Of a stretch of DNA of 64,000 nucleotides, positions 1 to 12,659 are shown piece after piece; position 1 is the stretch's first letter; the number at the start of each line of letters is the position of its first letter. This DNA is from Polytrichum commune (taxonomy: Eukaryota > Streptophyta > Polytrichopsida > Polytrichales > Polytrichaceae), in contig OX485809.1 in NCBI GenBank assembly GCA_950295325.1, forward strand, positions 13,952,001 to 14,016,000, given 5' to 3'. The notes under the pieces were generated by a model. That model made no database searches. It was given only the letters and a program-made list of their open reading frames with translations, and had not been told where the DNA came from. A program made the position numbers and the translations under genes.

Positions 1-2692
1 TGTTTGGTCCCCAAAGGACATATTTCAAGGCCTACATTATCCACTGACATGGTCCAATGGGTTTTGGGTGGGAGAGGCTAAAGAGGTGCTCTACTAGAAG
101 AAAGTAGGGCCCATGGCAAAGAAATGATGTTATGATAATTTTTTGATGAAATGTTTTTAGGGGAAGAGAAGAAGAAGACGAAAAAATGACAAGAGAATGG
201 TCAAACCTCGAGTTTTTTGTTCTTTCCAAAATTGCCCTTTTTGGACATATATTAAACAAATTAGCACACTCACTTTTGGGTGCATGGTCATTCCTCTTGG
301 TCCACATTCGGTCTACACCTAGTGAGGGGCCCAAAGACTTTGCAAATTGGTTTTTATAAGTAATCGGACCATGAAGTCGGACCATGAAAAAAGGCCATCT
401 TCCATGGTCCGATTTGATGGTCCATGGTGTAAACCGGCCCTCGCTGATCTACTTATTTAATGGACAGAAATGACATAAATGAATGGCAATTCAAAAGGAT
501 GGCCTTTTGCATCTTGTTATATATGGGAATGTTGTAGTGTGGTTGGAGCTTAAGAAGTGCATTGCAAATTCACGAGTCCAATAAAGTAATTGCTCACAAC
601 CCGAGGGTTGCGAACCATGTTTAACTTTTGAAATAATGTGCGTTCAAAGGGTCATTTGCCCCCCCCCCCCCCTCCTTTTTCTCCACAAAGCTCATGGAAT
701 GGAATGGAATAAAATCTAGACATGCATTTAAGTGTGGGAGAAATAAGTGCAATATATGCACATCTAATAACAAACTCAATGGAATAAACGGCATAGGTTA
801 AGTATATGGCAATTATGTAAGAGGGTAATGGTATCCCCTTTCATGTGCATAATGGACAAAGACTAATTTCTATTCCTAGAGCCGTTAAAAGTGTTTTACT
901 TGTTCAAAACTCATGTTTGTAGACTTAGTCTATCATCAAGTGACCAATATTCATGGACACTTTCCCATTTGATATCCAACTGAAATCCCTTATGTCCAAG
1001 CTTTATCGTCCATTTGTCATCCGTCCCCCAATTCTTTTAAACAATTGTCTAAAACCCTTCCCCACCCTACCATAATGTTGATTTCTTAAGGAGGTCCTTT
1101 GAGCCTCTTCCGTCCGCCTATATCTTTTACTTTTACAATATGTATAGGTTGCATATATGTTGTATATCGTCATTCTCATAAAACCCCCTCCTATGCACTA
1201 ACTCACTTGGTTTAATTGCATCATTGGAGTGTAACTAATCTCACATGCATAAAGTGCACTTCAAAGATTGCATAAGGATTCAACATAACAAAAGTGAAGA
1301 AATACTCATTATTTGGACAATTTTTTTGAAGCTCGTAGAAATTCTCTAAGAAAATGAAACTATTTTTGCCAATGGATGCTTTGCAAAAATCGACTATTTT
1401 TATGTATTTCAAAGATTGATTTTCTTCATGTATTGTGGATCGTAGTTAGGTTTTTATGACTAGGATTAAAAAAACAAGAACCTAGGGTGTTGTGTGACTA
1501 ATTTTGGGCAGCTTGACAATCATATGTCGGCCCTACTTATAAAAGCACTCGTGCTCTAGCTTTGGGTTTTCCACAGTGTTTGGCCCCGGCCTTTACATTT
1601 TACAAATAACTCTAATATGTTGCCATTATATCCAAACCAAAATATTCAAATTCCATCGTGCTTAAAATAATATTTTCAATATAAGGTGGTAGATTAAAAC
1701 TATAAATAAAACTTTCAATCAACATCCTTAAAGTCCTCTAAAAGGCATACCATATATGTAGAGGATTACAACTCCCCTCTCTTTGCATTTAATGCTTATG
1801 ATTGGGAACCCTCCTCCTCTCAAATGATTCTCCCATGTAAAATAATGGCATGATATGACAAGGAAAATGGGAGGCACCACACATGCGACTTGATGGAGTA
1901 AACTTCTTGTCAATACCATGCATTAGACCACGGTCGCATAACACATACGTACTTCAACCCTTGTCCTATGAGAAAATGGCATAATAAAGTAGGGAATTGG
2001 GAGGTACAACACAATCTCCTTCATATAAAGTTATCCACTTTAATGTTGTGCATTTCATTTGGTCATGATCGCATTCTATCAGTCTAAGATCACATGGGTA
2101 TACTAAGCCTTCTCACGAATATGAAATTATGGCACAATATGATGAGGTTGGGAGCTACAACATATCCCATCACATTCCACCATGCTAATATAATGTACCA
2201 AAACATCTAGCCTTACAAAGGTAATGTAAATACGTTAAGTCTCCTATGTAAGCACTTGATTGATATGAAGAGGAAGCGAAAGCTACAACATGTCTCATAT
2301 GATGGAATACTCTCTTCTTCATTGTAGTGTATTTCATCAAGGTAAATTACATAGTATTGTTCAACTTTGGAAAGAACACATATTTACACCAAGCCTTGTG
2401 TTAGATTAACTTATGGTAGGATATAATAAAGATATGGGGTTTTCAAACATCCCATCACATTCCACATTTAGCATAATGTCTTGCACATTTTAATAATGTA
2501 TAGCATCATCAAGCCATAGGAAAACAAAAGTTTGCACAATGTATTCTCTCATATAAATATTAAAAAAATTATGATAAGAAAATGGGAGCTACAACACATT
2601 ATGGCAAGGAAAAATGTACTTCAACCTATTAGAATAAACAAATATCTACACCAAGAAGTACCCTATGTCAAATATGATAAGAAATGATAAGT
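1..2692. repeat. Repeat R, partial copy 1a
   Basis: This stretch is closely similar, in the same orientation, to 52267-54967, with scattered substitutions and short indels such as a different poly-C length near 660-672. It holds no convincing gene; the open frames of about 60-117 codons fall in MITE-like DNA and are repeated in decayed form elsewhere. Its first 420 bases are the right part of a Tourist-like TIR element that ends near the GTGTAAACCGGCCC motif. The copy stops exactly where the CACTA terminus begins at 2693; the uninterrupted sequence is preserved around 54968. Confidence 0.85.
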
Positions 2693-2739
2693 CACTACTA
2701 GGAAAACATGCAAAATATGACTGGGTTTTGTGACTAAAA

Positions 2740-3580
2740 ACGGGCATAAATGACCTTATGACTACTACCCATTTTAGTCATCAACCCAGTCATAACGGAC
2801 AAGTCAGATTTTGAAATATGACTACAATCATATCTGCGGGCATACGTTCCCAATGGCGCGTTCCCGAAATATTTTTGGGTTCTCGATTCTGGGCAGCCCG
2901 TCAAATGTGACTATTTATAATCACAAATATGTGACTCGTATTAGTCATAATTATTTGACTGCATTTAGTCAGCTTCTTCAACTCAATGACTAAAATGTCA
3001 TGAAACGTGGTTCTCATAACATGACTGCCAGTGGTTGCAGAATATGATCGTGATGACTACAATTAGTCATTGATGTAGTTTTGAAATTCTTAAGGCTCGT
3101 CATCCATTCACATGTGTTGGTAAACATTCGAGATGTCATGACTATATCTAGTAGTGCCGGATGACTACAACTAGTCACATTTAAAAACAAAATATTGGTT
3201 TCTGACTGATTCTCGATTGTTTTCAGTCCAGAAAAAACGACTACTCATAGTCATCCACTTAAAATTTTTGCGTATGCTTCCTGATCACTGGTCATCATTT
3301 CCAGTTACGTTACTACTTCGTATGTGAAATGGTAGTCAGAACTTTAGATACATTCAGGATCACGCACAACGATATGACGATATAGATGCGACATATGAGA
3401 ACAATGTTGACAAAAATTGCAAAAAGTCAACCTTTGTTTATATAGTCATTGCTTTCAAACATGTGACTAGAGCTAATGACTACATGTAGTCAGCTTGGGT
3501 CACATAACATACTCATCAGACCAAAAAAACTCACTGAACACTAAATGACTACATATAGTCCGCTAAATTCAATCGATCAC
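2740..3580. repeat. CACTA subterminal motif array (GACTA-N4-TAGTC)
   Basis: About a dozen variants of TGACTACAACTAGTCA are spread through this stretch, for example near 2936, 3055, 3165, 3240, 3480 and 3545. The motif is nearly self-complementary. Subterminal arrays of short motifs are the binding sites of the accessory protein in known CACTA elements; that role here is inferred. Further copies lie at 4480-4620 and 6270-6440, inside introns of the element's gene. Confidence 0.7.
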
Positions 3581-3646
3581 TACAATCACAGTGAAGCTTT
3601 AATATCCACATTGTTCTAACCAAATTGAATCGTGCCCTATTTTAGC

Positions 3647-6600
3647 CTAATTAAGTTCACATGAATGCTTTAGGAATTGGGTGGGCCACAATATAAAGCT
3701 GCCTATTGCTTGTTCCATTTTCATGATCGGTGGGTCGTCCAAATCTACGCTGCAATAGAGAAGGTACTCGTCGAGTTTGCTTTTTTGCACTTCCACTGAG
3801 ACACATCCTTCTGGAATTGTGACCCCATGCAACTTGGACCCTTCCAGGTTAACCACTTTTCCAATACCAACCACCTCTTCTTCTTCCCCATCTGCAACAC
3901 CCATGATCTCAACAACGTCACCCTTGCAAAATTTCGAGGTCGATGAGCCTTCATCCTTTTGTCCGCTTATCTGCAATAACACAAACACTTGTAAATAAAG
4001 GAATGAGGACTGCCATTAAGACTATTCATGCACTTTAAGAAAACACCAAATGTGCAGTGCGTTGGGTCTCCTTACCTTTGATGTGTTTTTCTCCTAGTGA
4101 GCCCCCATTTTGTCTTCTTTCCTATCTGGGGCCGAGACAACATGACTGCTTGATTGCTTCTGTTTTGCAGCTTGTCCCCGTGTCTTCCTCTGCTCAACAA
4201 CTGGGGATCCCTTCGAAGACCGGCTTTGCTCCCCTCGTCCAAGGACCCCTTCTCCTTTCTCCTCCGCTCGCTGGTGGTACCCTTCTCAGTCCGGGGTATT
4301 TTCTGCTCACCCCCCATGATTTCCAGCTTTTGACTCTTAATGATCCTCATTTTCTTCTCACCAGGTGGACGAGGCTTCGGGAGGGACGTCAAAGCAACGT
4401 CGTCCACATCTTCCTTCCCTTTGCTGACTTCTTCCATCTGCATGCCCTCTCTTCCATCAGAGATTTCTTTGGAATCCTTAGATCAACCATAGTCAGTCAT
4501 GCAGTGACAGTCAATGTTAAAGGGAATTTTCTGACTAAAGCTAGTCACAAATAGTCTAGAACGTGACTAATGTTAGTTATAGTCTCCATAAACTTCACTA
4601 GCACTAGTCATAAGCAACTCGGAACTTTGAGGTTCATAGGCAACGAGCACAAAAACACCTAAACTTAAACTGTGATTAACCATTGATTATGTGTCTCAGA
4701 CCTCTGCAACATACCTTTTCACTGCAGACAACATCGTCAATTTTCAGCTCATTCTTCATTTTCTCGCCTCCACTGTCATTTCCACGTTGAGGGACAATAT
4801 TATCTTTGTCCACGTTCTCTGCTGAGCTGCTTGCAGCTCCACCTTCCACCTGTACATTTGGAGGAGGTACTGCGTTTGCCTGTGGAATCTTCAATGCAGC
4901 TAATATCAACTTCAGGCTCTCCTCTAACCCATCCATGCGTCTGTGTATGTCTCTATCTGGCACCATTTTCGAGTGCATGCTGGACGGCGAGCTGCGATCA
5001 AATCTGCTTCCTCCTGGTGACATGGAGGAGACATGGCTGCCACCTGCCTTCCTAGTTACAGCCTCTTTTTCCTTTTGCATGGACAAGTCAAATTCTTGCC
5101 GTGTTAGAGTCCTCTCCAATTCAATGGCCTGCACCAACATAGTCTTCCCTTGCAAAGTGGATCATTGAATCCTATCATGAAAGATTAAGGTAACATTGAC
5201 TGCCTCAAACAAAGGTTGATGGTCCAAAACTTACCAGATTATGTGCAAGCCCATCTGAGTCTCGAGCTGAGATCGATGGCCTCTTCAACTCTGCCCGGTT
5301 CTCTCTTAGCTTCTCCGCCTTTTTTACCTTCCTCTCCTCCACAATCAGCTTTGAGAGGCTCACCCAATGGTCTTGATGAATGTGCTTAGGCTTTGTCCTC
5401 CCAACTAATAATGCCTTCTTCAGCTGATATCTCTTAGTCTTCAACTGGTTTTTCAACAACGAATGGAATGTTTCCTCGGTGACTCGCCCAAGTCCCCCCT
5501 CGTAATCAAAGGTGTTGTCAACACGTTGCTTGATGGAGAGCAACATTGTTGTGCTGTGCATGTGGTAGTTGTCGACGCTGAAGTCCACATCTTATGCGTG
5601 GCCCCGCAGGCACGTCATCCACAACGGCCTGTTTTGTCCGCAGGGATGGCCCTTCATGTCAACCTCCATTGTGTATCTTTTCTTGCCACGGTGTTCTCTT
5701 TCCCGAACTCCCAATTGTTGCTGCAGCTCCACCTTTCATCTGCGACTCCGTAGCTCAGAGTCCTCCTTCCGCATCACCGTGTCTTGCTCGAGCCTTTCAC
5801 TTCCATGTCCCTGCCCATGTTGCGCACTGCCTCCAGAGTATTGTGCATGCGCATGTTGTCCACCTTCTCGTCGACGTTGCGAACTCAACAACTCCAACTT
5901 CTGTAACTCCAATTTCTTGATCTCCAGGTCAAGTGACATGGCTGCATCCACGTGGGCATCACCTTCTGAATCGGGAGCGCGATCATCAATATTTGATGAT
6001 GGAATTGCCACATCGTCGACTGGAGGTTCCTCTTCGTAGAAATCATGCTCCATTGAATCGCCTAGCCATGATGCCTGCGACATCTTCACGGCATGTGCAC
6101 TCGTGAGGCGTGGTGCAGATTGGGTGACGCGCTTTGGAACCCTGAACTCAGGGGTGGATTAGGAAGGACGTTTTCTTACAATCCACTGTACTGGTTCTAA
6201 CGTCTTCAGCTCCTGGACATGACATAAACATTGAATTTTGGGGAATAGTCAGATTTTGGGGAGATGCTGATTACAACTAGTCAAAGTTGCGGCAGTTGTG
6301 ACTATAGGTAGTCATATGTTTGGTATACATGACTACAACTAGTCATACTGCAGACAGATGTGACTATATGTAGTCAGATTTTTGGTATATATGACTACAA
6401 CTAGTCATACTGCAGACAGATGTGACTACAGAGATTAGGGTTTGGTATTGCATGAAACTACAACTCACATTGCCTACAGAAACAATGTATCCCAAGATGT
6501 GCCTTGATTAGTGTTACCTTTCCCTTAACTCGTAGAGGCAGTATGGCTGGCTCTTCCCCCTCCTCTTACTCCGTATCCTCGTCGTCTTCAGAAGGCTCTG

Positions 6601-6907
6601 AATCAGCAACACCTTTTTCCTCGCAGACTGACCTATTTATCCTCGCAGATCTCCTCGTACTTGAAGGTGGGTTGGAAGGTTGTGTACACCGCACAGATTG
6701 CCGAGTGGACCTCCGCTTATGTGGAATTGGAGCCTCCCTGGAGTCTGCATACATGTCAGACATCACATTTGCCATGCGATTCAAGACATGACTCGAAATT
6801 TGTGACAATCTAGCAACTCCCTGGAATACTTCTTCCACACGTTCGTCCGGCAAGTTCGCCACCAACATCATTATCTCCGGTACAGAGGGTAGATCATGAA
6901 TAGGCAT
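3647..6907 (-). pseudogene. CACTA accessory gene (plant transposase-like), spliced, broken
   Basis: Five coding blocks can be followed on the minus strand: about 6907-6518, 6212-5235, 5145-4715, 4437-4076 and 3970-3647, joined by GT-AG borders (GTAACA, GTAAGT, GTATGT, GTAAGG donors). The second block holds the plant-transposase (PF03004-type) signature, with a Trp-rich segment followed by ENRAELKRP. The third is a coiled-coil-like Ser-rich region (HRRMDGLEESLKLILAALK). The last resembles the small C-terminal domain of CACTA proteins, with VVGIGKVV and AIGSFILWP. The likely role is binding the subterminal motifs of its own element. Stops interrupt the frame at 6566-6568 (TAA), 6159-6161 (TAA), 5736-5738 (TGA) and 5592-5594 (TAA); each could be one C-to-T change from a Gln or Arg codon. 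Exon borders are by eye. Confidence 0.7.
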
Positions 6908-8479
6908 TTTGGTTACTACAATGGGGGAGCATCACCATAAAACAACTCATCAATGTTATTTGGGGGGTGGAGTTTCTAGCCAACTAACTCTTAAAATAAG
7001 CATCAAACATTTAGGTCATTTTCTTACCGCATACCAAAATCGAGTTGACTTGAATGCACGGAGTATCAAATTTGGTGTGAGTGTGTGTAACTTAGGGGTT
7101 GTTTACACCATGGATCATGAGGTCGTCCTAAGGTCCTGTAAAATTTGTGATTGGTTGTTGAGCTCGTCCCGGGACCACTTCGGTTTACACTAAGGAAAAA
7201 AATGTTAGAGTGACCATGGAGTTCAAAGTCCCCAAAGTACATATTTTAAGGCCTACATTATCCACTGACATGGTCCAACATGTTTTGGGTGGGAGAGGCT
7301 AAAGAGGTGCTCTACTAGAAAAAAGTAGGGCCCATGGCAAAGAAATGACATTATGATAATTTTTTGATGAAATGTTTTTAGGGGAAGAGAAGACGAAGAC
7401 GAAAAAAGGACAAGAGAATGGTCAAACCTCGAGTTTTTTGTTCCTTCCAAAATTGCTCTTTTTGGGCATATATTAAACAAATTAGCACACTCACTTTTGG
7501 GTGCATGGTCATTCCTCTTGGTCCACATTCGGTCTACACCTGGTGAGGGGCCCAAAGACTTTGTAAATTGGTTTTTATAAGTAATTGGACCATGAATGTT
7601 GGACCATGAAGTCGGACCATGGAAAAGGGCCATCTTCCATGGTCCGATTTCATAGTCCATGGTGTAAACTGGCCCTCGCTGATCTACTTATTTAATGGAC
7701 ATAAATGACATAAATGACTGGCAATTCAAAAGCATGGCAATTTGCATCTTGTTATAAATGGGAATGTTGTAGTGTGGTTGGACTTAAGAAGTGCATTGCA
7801 AATTCACGAGTCCAAAAAAATAATTGCTCACAACCTGGGGGTTGCGACCCATGTTTAACTTTTGAAATCATGTGAGTTCAAAGAGTCATTTGACCCCCCC
7901 CCCCTTTCTCCACAAAGCTCATGGAATGGAATGGAATAAAATCTACACACGCATTTAAGTGTGGGAGAAATAAGTGCAATATATGCACATCCAATAACAA
8001 AGTCAATGGAATAAAGGCCATAAGGTTAAGTATATGGCAATTATGTAAGAGGGTAAAGGTATCCCCTTTCATGTGCATAACGGACAAAGACTAAATTCTA
8101 TTTCTAGAGGCGTTAAAAGTATTTTACTTGTTCAAAACTGATGTTTGTAGAGACTTAGACTTAGTCTACCATCAAGTGACCAATATTCATAGACAATTTC
8201 TCATTTGATATTCAACTGAAATCCCTTATGTCCAAGCTTTATCGTCCATTTGTCATCCGTCCCCCAATCCTTTTAAACAATTGTCTAAAAGCCCTACCCC
8301 ACCCTACCATAATGTTGATTTCTTAAGGATGTCCTTTGAGCCTCTTCCGTCTGCCTATATCTTTTACTTTTACAATATGTATAGGTTGCATACATTTTGT
8401 ATATCGTCATTCTAATAAAACCTCCTACTATGCACTAACTCACTTGGTTTAATTGCATCATTGCAGTGTAACTAATCAA
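6908..8479. repeat. Repeat R, partial copy 1b
   Basis: This stretch matches 51953-53512 in the same orientation and ends at 8479, where it switches to a sequence related to 56820-57270. Together with copy 1a it flanks the CACTA fragment, but the two copies cover overlapping, not successive, parts of R, which points to recombination rather than simple insertion. It contains a Tourist-like element at about 7096-7675. No gene is visible. Confidence 0.8.
7096..7675. mobile_element. Tourist-like TIR element within repeat R
   Basis: The ends are inverted repeats: GGGTTGTTTACACCATGGA on the left and, on the opposite strand at the right, GGGCCAGTTTACACCATGGA. Length, the GGGC-type terminus and absence of coding capacity fit a PIF/Harbinger-derived MITE. 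The same element lies at 52141-52708, and its right part at 1-440. A clean TAA/TTA duplication is not preserved here. Confidence 0.55.
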
Positions 8480-8943
8480 TGTTGAGCAAGGTAGGGTGGT
8501 AGCAACATTAAATATAATCAAACACTAAATGTCCTATTTAGTGTAGTGACAACACAAGCTACATGTCACATGTAAATTACATGGAACATGTACAAATGAA
8601 ATTTCTCATTTTTTTTTTTGTAAAAATTGTTGTGAGAAGATTTGGAAACCACATCTTCGACATATTTAACAAGAAGTGAAGACAAGTGAAGCCCCAAGAG
8701 AAGACAAGAGAATGATCATACTTGAATTTTTTTTCTTTCAAAATTGCCCTTTTTGGGCATGTATTAAAAAAACCAACACCTTCACTTTTTGATGCGTGGT
8801 CATTCTTCTTGGTGCACATTCGGTTTACACCTAGTGAGGGGCCCAAAGCTCTCAGAACTATTTTTTTTATGGAAGTCGGATCATGGACAAAGGCCATCAT
8901 CTTCCATGGTCCGACTTCATGATGCATAGGGTAAACTGGCCCA
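8480..8943. mobile_element. Right part of Tourist-like TIR element
   Basis: This matches the right part of the complete element at 56192-57275, beginning at the GTTGAGCAAGGTAGGGTGG motif and ending with a GTAAACTGGCCC terminus. The left part was lost at the junction with repeat R at 8479. Confidence 0.65.
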
Positions 8944-9085
8944 TAGTAAGGAGCAGGTGGTACCGTACTACCGACGAATGAAACACGTGCGGGAACGGAG
9001 ACGGGCGGCTGGGGGGGCGTGCAGAGGATGCGTGAGGCATCTTCTCATCTCCTCACTCCAATTCTCTACCTCCTCGATCTACTGC

Positions 9086-9241
9086 CTATTTATACTTACC
9101 GCTGAATCGTGCTTTTCACTCATCGCAATCTGCACACATACTCCTCTCAACAGCACCTTACTCTCCACAATCTCTCCTTACACCGCCTGCTGGATTTGGA
9201 CTGCTCTACAACTGACTCTCTCTCTCTCTCTCTACACTCTG
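9086..9241 (+). promoter_or_regulatory. TATA-type promoter-like region with CT-rich leader
   Basis: CTATTTATAC at 9086-9095 matches a plant TATA box. About 120 bases downstream lies a pyrimidine tract, (CT)n at about 9213-9235, typical of plant 5' untranslated regions. The same arrangement is conserved in segment B at 58307-58460, with a shorter CT tract. Transcription is inferred only. Confidence 0.4.
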
Positions 9242-11092
9242 CTACTTTGACATTGGAGACGGATTCCTTTGGATTTGCCGGCCTCCACGGTGTTGCGGAT
9301 TCTTTTGAGCTATTGGTACATAGTCTCAACATTCCACTGGACTTTGCAGCTCTCCTCGTACCTTGTTGGCCATGCTTGGTTACGCTTGGAATGTGAATGG
9401 GTTACCAAGTTTTCGTCGTTATTGTGATGTTGTGGGGAGATTGAAAAGCTAGAGAATTAAGCTGGATGTCAGGATTTCGGATGGGTCGTAGTTGAAGCCC
9501 CTCCCCTTGCAACGAGTCTCTTTGTGGTCTCTGTCACTTTAGTTGCTATCGATCGTAGGTCGTTTCGATCCATCGATGTTTGGACTCTTGGTCGTGATCC
9601 TTTTTGTTTCCATCTCGCGATACCAGACACTTCCTTTTGATCAATTTGTACATAGCCTCTATGATGTCGCTGTTGAAAGGCTTTGTGCTCCCATGAGGTG
9701 GTGGTAATGCTGCACTTTAGTATTTGGGATTTCAATGTTTCTGGAGAGCATTCCTGGCTGTTCTGATTGCTCTGACAGGTCGTAGAGTCAACACACACTT
9801 TCTTTCGGGCCAATTTGTTTGATGGCTCGCATGTTGTTCTAATGTTGGTCTGTTGTGCGTATTCTGGTTGCACTGGAGCTGGGTGAGGTCTGGCAACCAT
9901 AACAAGGGGTTTTGTGTTGGGCCCTGCCATTGCAATTAGCGTCTTTGTTATCCCTATGGCACTTTAAGCCTCTCATGTGTGGCCCCCCAGTGTTGCTACC
10001 ATAGGTCATGTTCAGGCAGCGATGCCCATCTTTCTGGAACCTCGGTACAAGACAGGCCTGACGGCCTCCATGTTGTTACCATATCTGTGCATTTGGTGCT
10101 TGGGTTTGGTGCTTGGGTTCACTGCACTATACACTGCAGGATGGGTTTGCGTTCTCCTCGTGTAACCGTGCTGGTGGTGCTTAGTCTCATTCCTAGGGCT
10201 CGCCTGCAAATCTACGAGATTCGAAATTGTGCCGGAGGAAAGGGAGCCGATAGATGTGGACGGCCCGGGGATATCCGTTGTAGTTAGCGTCTTCGGTGTT
10301 GGTGGTGTCAATTACTTTCTTTAGCTACCATCGGCAAATAAACCTCCCAACATCCATAATTCGTTGTGATGCAACGAATACGTAGTTTTTTTTGATTATG
10401 GCATTCTTTTTTTCCTGGTTGAGTTTTTTTGTAGCAACTTGTAGAACCAGCCAAATTCTTGCAGTGCACACATATTAGTGTATTGCTATGTCCTTTAATA
10501 GGAGTTTCTTTGAGCTCAAACGCCTTGGAGTATCCCCGAAGCATCTGCTTCCACTTTTATTGAATATTTTGGGTAGGGTAAGGCTTCGCGATTGAGTTTG
10601 TAAAAAAACGGAATTGGGTCAACTTATTTGACAGAAGTTTGTTCAAGTACTCTTCCTTCGCGTTTCCCAGATCTGTTGGACTCTCTGGATATGTGTGGCC
10701 TGCTATATATGTAACTAGTTAAGTCCTTTGATAGTAACCAAGTTAAGAATTGGTGTGTGCACAGGTGTTGTTCCAGTGAGTGACGAGCAAAAAGGAATAA
10801 GTTACGCTCCACATTACGAGAAGATCAGTTGCATGAGCGTTGTATGCATATGGAATTGGCTTCCGGTGCAGGGTTTCTCCAGTCGTGCTTTGTGCAGCGT
10901 GCGAAGGTTCGAAATACGGCCTGACATCGAAGTCATCCACTTAGCTCCTCTCATTTGGAACTTTCGTCGAGCGTTTGCACTATCCATTGAACCCGAGGCC
11001 GCCTTTCCTGCTTGAAGAAATCTTTGAGAGGAGTTCCACATACGAGCATTTTGTTGAAAGACATCACATCAGTGTACTCAACTTACTTCGCC

Positions 11093-11272
11093 ATGACTGA
11101 ACACACTAAGCACGTGGCCGTGCTCCCTAGGAGAGGGGACGTGCTCCGTAATGTCGCCGTTTCCGTGGCAGACGATATAAACAACATCTACAATGCTATA
11201 TGTAAGAGGACCGGACATCCTCATCACGACCCAGCTGCCAAGTGTAGCTGCTTAGCTAATCCTCCTAAGTAA
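11093..11272 (+). CDS. Hypothetical small protein in segment A
   Basis: An open frame begins with ATG at 11093 (open a further 81 bases upstream) and ends with TAA at 11270-11272. The predicted 59 residues include LPRRGDVLRNVAVSVADDI and a Cys-containing tail, and have a protein-like composition. It is preserved exactly in segment B at 60410-60589. I do not recognise the family. It could be the last exon of a transcript driven from the promoter-like region 2 kb upstream, since the stretch between is not openly coding. Chance cannot be excluded, as the two copies are so similar that conservation carries little weight. Confidence 0.25.
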   Translation: MTEHTKHVAVLPRRGDVLRNVAVSVADDINNIYNAICKRTGHPHHDPAAKCSCLANPPK

Positions 11273-11864
11273 TGGAAGGCACTCAAGGTAGAATGCTGCA
11301 GAAGAGACCCCAATCTCTCTCCGCCCTTAGTTGTTCAAGGGTTGAGCGCGCGCATATTTGTATTTTTACAGTAAACAACGAGAAGGTAGAAGGTGAGCAA
11401 TACTAGGGAGGTGGTGATGGCGAGAGTAAAAGCTTCCAAGATGCGGCAACCAAAAGAGCCGGCAGGCGAAGAGGGACGGGCTTCCGGCGGCGGCACTTAT
11501 TCTAACTGTTCTTGCACCGAGGACAATGGCAATTGCAAGAATCTGTTATGTATTGAAGTTGACCCCACATGTTTGGATTTGTGTGGTAAACAATGAACAC
11601 GTAGAAGGCGAGCGGCGGAAATCAAAGAAACGGTGGGCGAAGAGGGTCTGCAGCACAATGTCGATTTTGAGATTTCGCAAGAGCGTGTCTGTTGTAGAAT
11701 ATTGCATGATAACGAACACATCTAGCAGCGATGTGGCTGTAATCAATGTTATGCATTACCTGTTTAGGATTAAGCTAGTCACTCCACGTGAACTGGACTA
11801 CAATATTTGTCGTCAGATTGTTCATAGTGAATGTTGTAGCTAGTACTAATTCCCGGGTACTTCT

Positions 11865-12085
11865 GCAGTGGCTTTGGATGCTAGCCCTTGCAATGTAACT
11901 TCACTTCATCCGGATGGTGCATCATATGCACAGAGCAGAGGACATGTAATCTAGTGTTGAATAGCTTGCATTGGCTTGGATACCAGCCCTTGCAATGTAA
12001 TATATAGTTCGTCTGGATGCTCCATCACATCATGTGGAGGAGCAAAGCGCATGTAATCTAGTGTTGAATAGCTCGTAGTGAACCT
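11865..12085. repeat. Diverged tandem duplication, about 100 bp
   Basis: Two adjacent copies (about 11865-11962 and 11968-12080) share blocks such as AGCCCTTGCAATGTAA, CATGTAATCTAGTG and TTGAATAGCT, with intervening divergence. The pair is also present in segment B at 61182-61395. No coding role is seen. Confidence 0.6.
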
Positions 12086-12659
12086 TGGCGTGTTTCTATC
12101 ATGATGTAATTAACCAACTAGAAACATAAGGCCGTTCCACGGTGCATGACTTCTTTGTATCCATCTCCTGCTTCACATGATGGGAAGACCACTCGGCATG
12201 TATGGTTTGATTACGAGACCAATATCTCTGCTGTGCTTATGTTGTTGTACGCCGTTTTGCAATATGGATCTTTTGTAGATAATATGTAAACATCTTCAAG
12301 CATCTTGAAGTGATCTTTTGCCGGCTGGCTGCATGCTTGCAGATGAATTCATCAATGGCTATTATGTATGTCTTGGGAAGCATTTACATCTCACTAGACA
12401 TTTCGACAGATTTGGCACTTGAAGAACATGTATTGTTTTCAACTTCCATCAATCTATTCTATTCATTCTTGTAGTCAATCATCTCAAGTTTAACATGAAA
12501 AAACCAGCTTTGCATGATGAAATTTTGAAGCACTTCCTTTAAATTGAACACAAGAGGATGATTCTTTTTCTTTTTCTTTTTTGAGCCATATGAAATGAAA
12601 TGAACTTTGATTTTAATGTGTGGGAAGCCAAAAAGGCTAATGGCATGGGACTGTAAGTA

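Larger units (their letters stand above)
2693..6907 (-). mobile_element. CACTA (En/Spm) element, one end only
   Basis: The element begins with CACTACTAGGAAAAC, a typical CACTA terminus. In the paralogous repeat copy near 54968 the flanking sequence runs on without it, so 2693 is a true insertion border. Inside lie many copies of an imperfect palindrome of the form GACTA-N4-TAGTC and a spliced minus-strand gene with a plant-transposase domain. The other terminus is absent: at 6908 the sequence changes abruptly to repeat R two bases beyond the apparent start codon of the gene. No catalytic transposase gene is present, so this is a truncated, non-autonomous remnant. Known of the family: such elements carry an accessory DNA-binding gene besides the transposase. 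Confidence 0.8.

Noticed and set aside
3149-3158. CTAGTAGTG as the right end of a 460-bp CACTA MITE starting at 2693.
   Set aside because: Only nine bases match the terminus, and the subterminal motif array continues unbroken beyond it for another 400 bases.
7253-7660. A 135-codon minus-strand open frame, with relatives at 32-385, 8577-8927, 52371-52673 and 56917-57153.
   Set aside because: It lies wholly inside the Tourist-like element, its copies are broken in different places, and the sequence has low-complexity Ser and no known motif.
9979-10311. Overlapping open frames of about 100 codons on both strands in segment A (and 59296-59628 in B).
   Set aside because: Several frames are open at once in GC-richer DNA, none has recognisable motifs, and identity between A and B is too high to give evidence of selection.
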